In this document: positions 1 through 6,539 of the stretch, in pieces
How the letters are laid out: each line of letters opens with the position of its first letter
Position numbering within the stretch: position 1 is the first letter of the stretch
Source of the DNA: an uncultured Clostridia bacterium
GTDB lineage: Bacteria > Bacillota > Clostridia > Peptostreptococcales > Anaerovoracaceae
Direction: 5' to 3'
NCBI GenBank assembly: GCA_934255435.1
Contig: CAKQNZ010000049.1
Location: 1-13,538, forward strand
DNA length: 13,538 nucleotides
The notes under the pieces: model-generated
What the model was told of the DNA's origin: nothing
The model's input: the letters and a program-made list of their open reading frames with translations, nothing else
The model's database searches: none
Position numbers and translations under genes: made by a program

Positions 1-29
1 GCATTCCTTCCGATGATGATCTCTGACAT
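1..29 (-). CDS. rlmB: Start of a 23S rRNA 2'-O-methyltransferase RlmB-like gene, partial at left edge
   Basis: Only the first nine or so codons are in the window; they read MSEIIIGRN. The ATG shares one base with the folA stop codon (TAATG), so the gene is translationally coupled to folA. RlmB/TrmH-family SpoU methyltransferases commonly begin with a similar hydrophobic-GRN/GIN stretch followed by 'VLEAL'. In Bacillota rlmB regularly follows mrnC in the cysE-cysS-mrnC-rlmB order. The call rests on that synteny and the N-terminal motif, not on any catalytic motif, all of which would lie outside the window. RlmB would methylate a guanosine ribose in 23S rRNA. Confidence 0.5.
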
Positions 30-523
30 TATTTTTCCGGTCCTCTTTCGTATCTTAAAAATCTGTATGAAAGTCCCTTTTCTTCCTGCAGGTCGCTCTG
101 CCATGTCACCTGGTAGCCTGCAGCATCAAGATCAGGGAATAATCTGTCCGCTTCGAAACTGCTGTATATCTTCGTGACGTAAAACACATCGCAGTCCTCC
201 ATGAACTGTCTGTAAACTGCTGCTCCGCCTGATATGTAAACATCCTCGGATGCGTACTTTTCAAGCTCTGCGAGGACTTCTTCCTTCGAATGGCATATGA
301 TGCATCCTTCGGCTTCGTAATCCTCGTTTGCTGTCAGCACTATGTTCGTCCTGCCCGGCAGCGGTTTCCCTCCGGGGAAAGACTCCAGCGTCTTCCTTCC
401 TATGACGACTGTTTTGCCAAGCGTCTTTGATTTGTAATATTTAAGGTCTCCGGGCAGATGTGTCAGAAGTCCTCCGTCTCTGCCTATGGCCCAGTTTTCG
501 TCTACAACGACTATTGCGTTCAT
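29..523 (-). CDS. folA: Dihydrofolate reductase
   Basis: The 164-residue protein has the usual length for a bacterial chromosomal DHFR, which reduces dihydrofolate to tetrahydrofolate with NADPH. The N-terminus carries the Met20-loop pattern (NWAIGRDGGLLTHLPGDLKY, residues 10-29) with the catalytic acid at Asp26. It is followed by the NADPH-binding IGRKTLESFPGGKPLPGR segment and a second glycine-rich turn, YISGGAAVY. A strong AGGAGGAAC ribosome binding site precedes the ATG. The gene lies 46 bases after thyA and its stop overlaps the next start. Pairing with thyA makes sense because ThyA oxidises its folate cofactor to DHF, which this enzyme recycles. No defects are visible. Confidence 0.96.
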   Translation of the reverse strand: MNAIVVVDENWAIGRDGGLLTHLPGDLKYYKSKTLGKTVVIGRKTLESFPGGKPLPGRTNIVLTANEDYEAEGCIICHSKEEVLAELEKYASEDVYISGGAAVYRQFMEDCDVFYVTKIYSSFEADRLFPDLDAAGYQVTWQSDLQEEKGLSYRFLRYERGPEK

Positions 524-569
524 GTTCCTCCTGTCTCCGGTCTCACGCCGGTCCCGGCTCTGATACTGA

Positions 570-1400
570 TCAGACTGCCACCGGTATATTCTTTACCTGA
601 GGGTTGGTCTCGTAATCTGTTATCTTTATATCGTCTGTGGTGAATTCGTAAAAATCCTTTATGTCCGGATTCAGGCTGAATACCGGTGCCGGATACTGCG
701 GTCTTGATATCAGCTCTTTCACGATATCCACATGTCGGTCATATATATGCGCATCGGCTATGACGTGGACCAGCTGCCCCGGCTTCAGTCCCGATACCTG
801 CGCCATCATATGCACCAGCACGGCGTACTGGACCACGTTCCAGTTGTTTGCAGTAAGTATGTCCTGGGACCTCTGGTTCAGTATGGCGTTGAGCCTGCCG
901 CCTGTGACATTGAAAGTCATGCTGTATGCGCAGGGCTCCAGTCCCATTTCCATAAGATCGTCGAATTTATATATATTCGTCATTATCCTCCGTGAGTACG
1001 GCGTGTTTTTGAGCTGCCACAGCACGTTGTCCACCTGGTCCATCTCACCGTGGGGGAATCTGTACTTAACGCCCAGCTGGTAGCCGTAGGCCTTGCCGAT
1101 GGATCCATTCCCGTCAGCCCACTGGTCCCATATATGTGTGGAAAGATCCCTGACATTGTTTGATTTTTTCTGCCATATCCACAGCATCTCGTCAACTGCC
1201 GATTTTATCGCTGTTGGTCTCAGCGTCAGTGCCGGGAATTCCTCCTGCAGGTCATACCTGTTCACCACGCCGAAAGTCTTTATCGTATGCGCCGGCGTGC
1301 CGTCTTCCCATCTGGCTCTCACTGTCTGCCCCTCGCTGGAAAATCCGTTGTCCAGGATCTCCCTGCACATACCGGCAAATAAAATATCTGCTTTGCTCAT
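570..1400 (-). CDS. thyA: Thymidylate synthase (ThyA)
   Basis: The protein (276 residues) makes dTMP from dUMP using methylene-tetrahydrofolate. Visible landmarks are GTPAHT near residue 34, the tryptophan-rich helix EMLWIWQKKSN (71-81), HIWDQWADGNGSIGKAYGYQLG from 89, the phosphate-binding SRR (136-138), the catalytic cysteine at Cys157 in EPCAYSMTFNV, the dUMP-binding segment RSQDILTANNWN (177-188) and HIYDRH (218-223). Length and motif spacing fit the Bacillus ThyA1/phage-like branch rather than the 264-residue E. coli type. The residues after the active cysteine and the ANNWN segment differ from the classical PPCH and GLPFN forms, which I have the impression is common in clostridial enzymes. 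AGGAGAAATTAT precedes the ATG. The gene sits 30 bases after the small membrane-protein gene and directly upstream of folA. Confidence 0.95.
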   Translation of the reverse strand: MSKADILFAGMCREILDNGFSSEGQTVRARWEDGTPAHTIKTFGVVNRYDLQEEFPALTLRPTAIKSAVDEMLWIWQKKSNNVRDLSTHIWDQWADGNGSIGKAYGYQLGVKYRFPHGEMDQVDNVLWQLKNTPYSRRIMTNIYKFDDLMEMGLEPCAYSMTFNVTGGRLNAILNQRSQDILTANNWNVVQYAVLVHMMAQVSGLKPGQLVHVIADAHIYDRHVDIVKELISRPQYPAPVFSLNPDIKDFYEFTTDDIKITDYETNPQVKNIPVAV

Positions 1401-1430
1401 ATAATTTCTCCTGAAAAATGCAGTTCCATG

Positions 1431-1658
1431 TCAGCCAAGTACCACGTATCTGACGAAGAGTCCGGCCAGACCCAGCACGATCACTGCGATCAGTGCTTTT
1501 TCTGTGGGATTGAGGTTTTTAAGACCTCTAGTCTCCATACCTTCTTCCTTCTGTCTGCGCCTGTTGTCCTCATCGTATGCCTTGTTCGTCCTGTAATAAT
1601 CGGCTATCATGTCTCTGGTCCTGTTGCGTGCTTTGCGTTTCTTCCTGCCGTCTGCCAT
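1431..1658 (-). CDS. Small basic tail-anchored membrane protein, unknown function
   Basis: This 75-residue protein has a very basic N-terminus (MADGRKKRKARNRTRD), a charged, tyrosine-containing middle rich in Arg, Lys, Asp and Glu, and one hydrophobic helix at about residues 55-74 next to the C-terminus. That layout predicts a tail-anchored protein with the basic part in the cytoplasm. I chose the ATG at 1658 because ATGAGGTGACGGTC supplies a ribosome binding site just upstream; a longer reading would overlap mrnC out of frame. The SD overlaps the mrnC stop, so translation is probably coupled. The basic head could touch RNA or the ribosome, consistent with the mrnC and rlmB neighbours, but this is only inference. 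I recognise no family. Confidence 0.75.
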   Translation of the reverse strand: MADGRKKRKARNRTRDMIADYYRTNKAYDEDNRRRQKEEGMETRGLKNLNPTEKALIAVIVLGLAGLFVRYVVLG

Positions 1659-1663
1659 GACCG

Positions 1664-2050
1664 TCACCTCATCGTGATCTCTAAAGCTTTGTCTATGACC
1701 TGTGCAAGGCGTTCGTTGTCCTCTGCAAGATACAGGTAACCCACCAGCGCCTCGAAGGCCGTAGCCCATTTGTATGTCACGGGATCTGCATTCTTGGCCT
1801 TGGTGCGGTATTTGCGGTTCCTAGCACGTTTCACGAGAGCCTGCTCCTGCGGACTCAGATCGTCGAACATAGTCTTTATCACTCTGGCCTGCGCCGGAGC
1901 CTTTACATACCTTGTGGCAAGGTTATGCAAAGCATTGACATTGTACGATCCTTTCCGGAGTATGTGCTCCCGGACCGCCTGCTCGTAGACTGCATCGCCC
2001 ATATACGCCAGAGCTGTTGTGTTCACTGCATTAAGATTATCTATCTTCAT
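1664..2050 (-). CDS. mrnC: Mini-ribonuclease 3
   Basis: Mini-III is an RNase III-like endonuclease lacking the double-stranded RNA-binding domain; in Bacillus it matures 23S rRNA precursor ends. From the ATG at 2050 the protein is 128 residues, normal for the family. It shows the first signature NTTALAYMGDAVYEQAVREH near the N-terminus, a central basic stretch (VKRARNRKYRTKAKNADPVTYKWA, quoted here in part: VKRARNRKYRTKAKN) and the second acidic signature FEALVGYLYLAEDNERL near the C-terminus. An earlier ATG at 2089 would run back into cysS; the one at 2050 has GGTGGA upstream and matches the family start. It lies 16 bases after cysS, in the conserved cysS-mrnC order. Confidence 0.93.
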   Translation of the reverse strand: MKIDNLNAVNTTALAYMGDAVYEQAVREHILRKGSYNVNALHNLATRYVKAPAQARVIKTMFDDLSPQEQALVKRARNRKYRTKAKNADPVTYKWATAFEALVGYLYLAEDNERLAQVIDKALEITMR

Positions 2051-2066
2051 TCCTGCATCCACCGTC

Positions 2067-3476
2067 TCAGTCTTTGATGATCTGTACACCCTGCGGAGTG
2101 TCCTTGAGCGTGATGCCTCTTGCCTTGAGTATGTCTCTTATCTCATCGGCACGTGCAAAGTTCTTTGCTTTTCTGGCTTCCTGTCTTTCGTCCACCAGCG
2201 CCTGCACGTCGTCGTCGATGTCGTTTTCTTCTTCCTGCTGCAGCAGTCCTGCTACAGACGCCAGTTCCATCAGTGTATCAAGGCTCTTCTGTGCGAACTC
2301 TTTGCTGGCTCCGTCTTTCACTGCTGTATTTATCGCTGTTATCAGCTCGAAAATAGCTGCGATACCGTCTGCTGTGTTCAGGTCGTCATCCATGGCTGTG
2401 ATGAATTCCTGCCTGTATTTGTCATAGCCTGCCAGAGCTTCCTTCTCTGCATCTGTCATCTCGCCGCTGCCTGTTTTGATAAGGTGCTGCAGGTTGGATT
2501 TGGCGTTCCTCATCCTTGCCATGCCGTTCTGGGACTGTTCCAGTATGTCGCCGCCGAAGTCGATAGGTCCTCTGTAGTGGCCGTTGAGGATCAGGAATCT
2601 CAGCACCTCTCCGTCATAGTGCTGGAGCAGGTCTCTTACTGTCTTGAAATTACCCAGCGACTTTGACATCTTGGTGCCGTCTATGTTGATGTATCCGTTG
2701 TGCATCCAGTAATGTGCGAACTGACATCCGTTGTGGGCCTCGGACTGTGCGATCTCGTTCTCGTGGTGCGGGAACTGCAGATCCTGTCCACCTGCGTGGA
2801 TATCTATCGTATCACCCAGATGTTTCTTTGCCATCGTCGAACATTCGATATGCCAGCCCGGTCTGCCCATGCCCCATGGAGACTCCCATGCGATCTCGGA
2901 GTCTTCTTTGCGGGCTTTCCATAATGCAAAATCGAGAGGGTCTTCTTTCTTCTCGTCGTCTGCTGAGCTTACTCTCTCGCTGGCTCCCATGATGAGATCG
3001 TCTATGTTCTTTCCGGAAAGCTTGCCGTATCCTTCGAACTTTCTTGTCCTGTAGTACACGTCTCCACCTGACTCATATGCATATCCCTTGTCTATGAGAT
3101 CCTGGACGAACTTTATTATGTCGTCCATAGTGTCTGTTACTTTCGGATGTACGTCTGCCTTGCGGACGTTGAGTGCAGCTGCATCCTTGAAATACTCTTC
3201 GATATATTTCTCTGATATCTCTCCTGCACTGACTCCTTCTTCCTTCGCTCTGTTTATGATCTTGTCGTCCACATCTGTGAAGTTCTGCACGAATTTCACT
3301 TTATATCCTCTGTATTCTAGATATTTCCTCAGTGTATCAAATACAACGAAAGGTCTCGCATTGCCTATATGGAAAAAGTTATAGACAGTAGGTCCGCACA
3401 CGTATATGCTGACTTTGCCGTCTTCTATCGGTTTGAGTTCTTCTTTTTTTCTCGTCAGTGTGTTGTATATTTTCAT
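2067..3476 (-). CDS. cysS: Cysteinyl-tRNA synthetase
   Basis: This class I aminoacyl-tRNA synthetase charges tRNA-Cys. It has 469 residues, typical of the family. The HIGH motif is HIGN at 36-39, just after CGPTVYN. The zinc ligands are visible as Cys27, Cys212 (HIECS), His237 or His238 in FPHHENE, and Glu241. The KMSKS loop is at 269-273. The C-terminal helical tRNA-binding region follows, with DDDLNTADGIAA and the closing RADEIRDILKARGITLKDTP segment. The ATG overlaps the cysE stop by one base (TAATG). Its SD, GGAGGTAAATA, is made from the last codons of cysE, so the two genes are translationally coupled. Cysteine synthesis and cysteine charging are thus on one transcript. Confidence 0.97.
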   Translation of the reverse strand: MKIYNTLTRKKEELKPIEDGKVSIYVCGPTVYNFFHIGNARPFVVFDTLRKYLEYRGYKVKFVQNFTDVDDKIINRAKEEGVSAGEISEKYIEEYFKDAAALNVRKADVHPKVTDTMDDIIKFVQDLIDKGYAYESGGDVYYRTRKFEGYGKLSGKNIDDLIMGASERVSSADDEKKEDPLDFALWKARKEDSEIAWESPWGMGRPGWHIECSTMAKKHLGDTIDIHAGGQDLQFPHHENEIAQSEAHNGCQFAHYWMHNGYINIDGTKMSKSLGNFKTVRDLLQHYDGEVLRFLILNGHYRGPIDFGGDILEQSQNGMARMRNAKSNLQHLIKTGSGEMTDAEKEALAGYDKYRQEFITAMDDDLNTADGIAAIFELITAINTAVKDGASKEFAQKSLDTLMELASVAGLLQQEEENDIDDDVQALVDERQEARKAKNFARADEIRDILKARGITLKDTPQGVQIIKD

Positions 3477-4273
3477 TATTTACCTCCGCATGCTTTGCAT
3501 TCTCCGCAGTTATCACATTCACCCTCGATCTCGCCGTCTATTTCATCGTATATCTGGTTCAGGGTGCCTTCTTCTATCTCATGCATTATATCGGAATACT
3601 GGCAGCTGCTCTCGCACTCCGCTATATCATCGTCTCCGAATTTGAGTTTGAGCAGTGTCTCCATCTCTACGACTCTGCGCCTGAGGCACTCCAGCTCAAC
3701 TGCTATCGGATCCGGCATATCTGTCTGATCCAGGTCAGATACGGGTTTCTTGCCGTTTCGCCTTACGATCGTGCCCGGTATGCCCACTACTGTGCAGCCA
3801 TCCGGAACTTCTTTGAGGACTACGGCTCCTGCACCGATCTTGACATCGTTTCCGACCTTGAAAGGTCCCAGTACCTTGGCGCCTGAGCTTATCATGACTC
3901 TGCTGCCGATGGTGGGATGTCTCTTGCCTGTGTCCTTTCCTGTACCGCCCAGTGTCACGCCCTGATATATCGTCACGTCATCGCCTATCTCACTTGTCTC
4001 GCCTATGATGACTGCCATGCCGTGGTCTATGAAACACCGTCTGCCGATCTTTGCTCCCGGATGTATCTCTATCCCGGTGAACCATCTTGTTATCTGTGAA
4101 ATGATCCTGGCCAGGAGCTTCATGTGATGCAGGTACAGCCAGTGAGCCGGTCTATGGAAAATAAGCGCCCATATCCCCGGATAGCAGAGCAGTATCTCTA
4201 TCCCTGTCCTTGCTGCCGGGTCCTGTTCAAGTATCGCATTTATGTCTTCTTTTACTTCTTTAAAAAATGCCAT
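3476..4273 (-). CDS. cysE: Serine O-acetyltransferase with a cysteine-rich C-terminal tail
   Basis: CysE acetylates L-serine with acetyl-CoA, the first step of cysteine synthesis. The N-terminal helical part (about 1-65) is followed by hexapeptide repeats of a left-handed beta helix (about 68-170). Catalytic residues are visible as Asp83-His84 in FIDHG and the RHP histidine at 119, in the segment [15 protein letters not shown]. The core ends near residue 172. A roughly 90-residue extension follows: a short helix ([20 protein letters not shown]), an acidic stretch with Cys220 and Cys224, and a final C-x2-C-x2-C-x2-C at Cys253, 256, 259 and 262. The last three codons (GGK) form the cysS ribosome binding site. 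The extension is longer than usual for the family and resembles a metal or iron-sulfur ligand set. Confidence 0.94.
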   Translation of the reverse strand: MAFFKEVKEDINAILEQDPAARTGIEILLCYPGIWALIFHRPAHWLYLHHMKLLARIISQITRWFTGIEIHPGAKIGRRCFIDHGMAVIIGETSEIGDDVTIYQGVTLGGTGKDTGKRHPTIGSRVMISSGAKVLGPFKVGNDVKIGAGAVVLKEVPDGCTVVGIPGTIVRRNGKKPVSDLDQTDMPDPIAVELECLRRRVVEMETLLKLKFGDDDIAECESSCQYSDIMHEIEEGTLNQIYDEIDGEIEGECDNCGECKACGGK

Positions 4274-4298
4274 TATCTCTTTTTACCTCAAAAAATTC

Positions 4299-4324
4299 AA
4301 AAGTGGGCAGGTACACCCACTTTT
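4299..4324 (-). promoter_or_regulatory. Hairpin at the 5' end of the cysE transcript
   Basis: A perfect 9-bp inverted repeat (AAAAGTGGG, 8-base loop, CCCACTTTT) lies about 26 bases upstream of the cysE ATG. On the minus strand it is followed by GAATTTTTTG, so it could act as a terminator for the peptidase gene upstream. It overlaps the predicted start of the cysE transcript (about 4319), so a transcript from that promoter would begin inside the 5' arm with a GTGGG/CCCAC stem. That could stabilise the mRNA 5' end. No T-box consensus is present. Confidence 0.55.
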
Positions 4325-4325
4325 T

Positions 4326-4354
4326 ATATTACCACATCAGCCGGGGATTATCAA
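4326..4354 (-). promoter_or_regulatory. Sigma-A type promoter for the cysE-cysS-mrnC operon
   Basis: On the minus strand TTGATA (4349-4354) is followed by a 17-base spacer and TAATAT (4326-4331), each one mismatch from consensus. It points at cysE and would start transcription near 4319, leaving a leader of about 45 bases. It is one of the best promoter matches I found in the window. Confidence 0.7.
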
Positions 4355-4391
4355 TTCAGTATTGCATATCGTTCCGGTAAGATTCGGTTAA

Positions 4392-4440
4392 TCCGCTGCA
4401 TATATCCAGCTTCGAAAAACAAGATCCCGGTCCGCTGCAT
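4392..4440. repeat. Two direct copies of TCCGCTGCAT upstream of the cysE promoter
   Basis: The 10-base sequence TCCGCTGCAT occurs at 4392-4401 and again at 4431-4440, 39 bases apart. Both are upstream of the -35 box, about four helical turns from each other. They could be a regulator binding pair, such as a cysteine regulator, or simply a chance repeat. Confidence 0.3.
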
Positions 4441-4453
4441 GAAACTGTCAGCG

Positions 4454-5674
4454 TCACAGTCCCAGCAGCTCCGAAGGGTCTATGCATTTTCCGTTTATTA
4501 TCACTTCAAAATGCAGGTGCGGTCCGGTGGAGTTGCCTGTGGAGCCTGCCAGCGCTATGCGGTCGCCTCTTTCCACTTTCTGTCCGCTGCTCACAAGTAG
4601 GCTGCTGCAGTGTGCGTAATATGTCTGCATGCCATTGCCGTGATCTATTTTGACAAGGTTGCCGTAGCCTCCTCCGTTTCCTGCAAAATACACTGTCCCG
4701 CTGTCTGCGGCGTATATGTCGCTGCCCTGCGGCAGAGCCAGGTCGAGTCCTCTGTGGAGCCTGCCCCAGCGTGTGCCGAATCCTGATGAAACGTATACAT
4801 CGCCTACCGGCATCCTGAGCTGACTGTATGTCGCAGACTCATCACGGGAAACTCCGGTGTCCGCTGCATCCGAGCTTCCTCCGGTCCCTGCATATCCGCC
4901 TGTGCCTGTCAGGATCACTTCTTTTTCAGGTTCCTTTACTACATGTTCTTCAATGACTTCCTCACTGATCTGCCTGCCGTTTTCCGTGACGACTTTTTTC
5001 CTGACTTCCTTTTCGCCGTCTTTGCCTTTTTCTGCGACTTTGCTCTGACCTGTGCAAAGAGAGTCGTCTGCTTTGTATTCCTGGGCGTGTTCTATCTTCT
5101 TTTCTTCAGTCACTTCTTCTGTGACTACTACGGTTATGAAACTTTCACCGTCGTCTCCTGTTTCCAGCTTCTTCTCGGCCTGCTGTCTGTCCAGAACTTC
5201 CGGAGGTTCGTCGCCGTTTTCCAGTTCCAGTCTGCCGGTGCTCACATTTTCCTTGAGCTCAACGTCCATCACTTCTGAAGAAGCTTTCTGGTTCTGTGTG
5301 CGGTCTTTCTGATCCGACTGTGTTGAAGCGGGGACGACCTTGCTTTGTTCTGTTCCGGAGCCTTCATGGCTGGATTTTACGTTTCCTGACGGCGAGCTGT
5401 ATTTTTTTATGAACCCCTTCACGACCTGTGCTGCGTCTTCTTCTGTGTCCACCACGGCTACCTTCCTGCCGTCTACTTCTATATACCACGGACGGGTGGT
5501 GACACTGCCGTCAGCCAGCACCACAGGGATGTCCGCACTTCGGATATCATCTCCTGCCAGCACTTCTCCGGCAGCTATCGATGCTGCCATCAGCATCAGT
5601 CCTGCTATGATACAACTTATCTTCCCCCTGACGGGGACGGGATCAGGGCTGTTTCCCCTGTCTCTGTTTCTCAT
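4454..5674 (-). CDS. Anchored/secreted G5-domain M23 family peptidase
   Basis: M23 metallopeptidases cut peptidoglycan cross-bridges or stem peptides. Starting at 5674 the protein has 406 residues. A basic N-terminus leads into a hydrophobic helix (about 19-40) that is a signal peptide or anchor. Next comes a motif common in Gram-positive wall proteins (WYIEVDGRKVAVVDTEEDA, 63-81), a low-complexity Ser/Gln/Lys linker (about 92-175), a G5-like domain (about 178-256) and the C-terminal M23 domain (about 295-400). Zinc-site residues are complete: His307 and Asp311 in HRGLD, His355 in YAH, and His386/His388 in GPHLHFE, so it should be active. I prefer the ATG at 5674 because AGAGGTAAAA precedes it; the earlier ATG at 5731 lacks a ribosome binding site. 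Confidence 0.9.
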   Translation of the reverse strand: MRNRDRGNSPDPVPVRGKISCIIAGLMLMAASIAAGEVLAGDDIRSADIPVVLADGSVTTRPWYIEVDGRKVAVVDTEEDAAQVVKGFIKKYSSPSGNVKSSHEGSGTEQSKVVPASTQSDQKDRTQNQKASSEVMDVELKENVSTGRLELENGDEPPEVLDRQQAEKKLETGDDGESFITVVVTEEVTEEKKIEHAQEYKADDSLCTGQSKVAEKGKDGEKEVRKKVVTENGRQISEEVIEEHVVKEPEKEVILTGTGGYAGTGGSSDAADTGVSRDESATYSQLRMPVGDVYVSSGFGTRWGRLHRGLDLALPQGSDIYAADSGTVYFAGNGGGYGNLVKIDHGNGMQTYYAHCSSLLVSSGQKVERGDRIALAGSTGNSTGPHLHFEVIINGKCIDPSELLGL

Positions 5675-5680
5675 TTTTAC

Positions 5681-5742
5681 CTCTGCGATTTTTTCCCTCC
5701 CGGGAATAGTTTCCTTGACTATTATTACCATTTATCGCAGAG
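5681..5742 (-). promoter_or_regulatory. Inverted repeat covering the ribosome binding site of the M23 peptidase gene
   Basis: On the minus strand CTCTGCGAT (5734-5742) is repeated in inverse as ATCGCAGAG (5681-5689), 44 bases later. The second arm contains most of the AGAGG ribosome binding site for the start at 5674. If the RNA folds this way the site would be masked. The pair could also be two half-sites of a DNA operator. Nine matching bases over this distance may be chance. Confidence 0.35.
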
Positions 5743-5766
5743 ATATACTAAAACATGCCGGGCAGG

Positions 5767-6198
5767 CTACTTTCTGTCGAAAAGCCGCTTCGCTTCGGCT
5801 CTCCAGCTCAGCTCCTGTTCGTCGCTGGTTTCATCAAGCGTTATGCCGTGTGCAGCGGGTTCTTTTGTTCCTGACTTTACAGTAACGAAAGTCGTATAGC
5901 CTTCGGCGTGCAATTCGCCTGTCTGCTCGTTTTTCAGATACACATGTATCGTCAGACTCGTCCTGCCAGCCCTTACGACCACGCCTTCATAGCTTACGAT
6001 GTCCCCCGGTTCCACCGATTTGAAAAAATCAAACTTATGGGTATTCTTGTAAAGGAGTCCGTTCTTGTCTCCATGTTCGAGACATGCTGCAATGAATGAA
6101 GCTTCTATCATCCACTCCGTTCCCCTGCCTGCATAAAGATTGTGATGGTGATTGAGATCTTCCATCCTGACCATATGTATAGATTTGTAACGCTTCAT
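5767..6198 (-). CDS. Hotdog-fold acyl-CoA thioesterase-like protein
   Basis: The 143-residue protein resembles single-hotdog acyl-CoA thioesterases of the YciA/YkhA type, which hydrolyse acyl-CoA to free acid and CoA. Residues 12-38 (RMEDLNHHHNLYAGRGTEW, then MIEASFIAA) match the family opening of 'N-HG-L-GG---W-D-A', with the usual second glycine replaced by arginine. Residues 61-106 give the strand pattern VEPGDIVSYEGVVVRAGRTS and LTIHVYLKN plus the closing GYTTFVTV. AAGGATAAAAT precedes the ATG. The gene begins 17 bases after the small gene upstream and may share its transcript. The variant NHHHNLYAGRGTEW motif suggests a specialised subfamily, so the substrate is unknown. Confidence 0.75.
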   Translation of the reverse strand: MKRYKSIHMVRMEDLNHHHNLYAGRGTEWMIEASFIAACLEHGDKNGLLYKNTHKFDFFKSVEPGDIVSYEGVVVRAGRTSLTIHVYLKNEQTGELHAEGYTTFVTVKSGTKEPAAHGITLDETSDEQELSWRAEAKRLFDRK

Positions 6199-6214
6199 AT
6201 TTTATCCTTTTTCC

Positions 6215-6523
6215 TCATGATACTTTGTAGCAATGCTTTATCCCGCCTGCAGATTTTACCATATCACGCACGCCCTGCGAAGTGCTGAAAACATATATTT
6301 CTCTTTTGTATGAACTTTTTATACTGAAATATTTCTTTGAGACAAGTCTGTCCGTGATATACGGTCTCACCTGGCGAACGAAATCCTTTGCCCGTTTTTC
6401 ATTCTCACGCTCACCGCCTCCGAAAATGGGTATATTCAGAGCAAAACTATCGCAGCGCCTGAAAGCGTGATCGATCAGTTTTGAATACTGCATTCCATTT
6501 ATGTCATCAGTTATTATTATCAT
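6215..6523 (-). CDS. Hypothetical protein of 102 residues directly downstream of repeat element copy 1
   Basis: I do not recognise this protein. From the ATG at 6523 it reads MIIITDDINGMQYSKLIDHA, followed by a cysteine, a glycine-rich IPIFGGGERENEKRAK turn, and a basic C-terminal half with KKYFSIKSSYKREIYVFSTS. It looks like a small soluble alpha/beta protein. AGAAAGGTACCGG upstream provides a moderate ribosome binding site. The frame stays open further upstream through the end of the repeat element (MEVDH...STHRSGKTA...), so a 35-residue longer product starting at 6613 is possible but would be mostly element sequence. The stop lies 16 bases before the thioesterase start, so the two may be cotranscribed. 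Confidence 0.6.
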   Translation of the reverse strand: MIIITDDINGMQYSKLIDHAFRRCDSFALNIPIFGGGERENEKRAKDFVRQVRPYITDRLVSKKYFSIKSSYKREIYVFSTSQGVRDMVKSAGGIKHCYKVS

Positions 6524-6539
6524 TCCGGTACCTTTCTGT

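Noticed and set aside
2019..2666. Plus-strand open frame of 215 codons
   Set aside because: It lies entirely over cysS and mrnC, has a low-complexity, Cys/Phe-rich translation typical of an antisense shadow, and no ribosome binding site.
4274..4330. T-box riboswitch upstream of cysE-cysS
   Set aside because: Cysteine genes in Clostridia often have T-boxes, but the TGG-TACCGCG antiterminator consensus is absent, the leader is far too short and the promoter lies directly at the hairpin.
5715..5749. Plus-strand promoter TTGACT...TATACT
   Set aside because: The spacer is 23 bases, too long for sigma-A, and no plus-strand gene follows.
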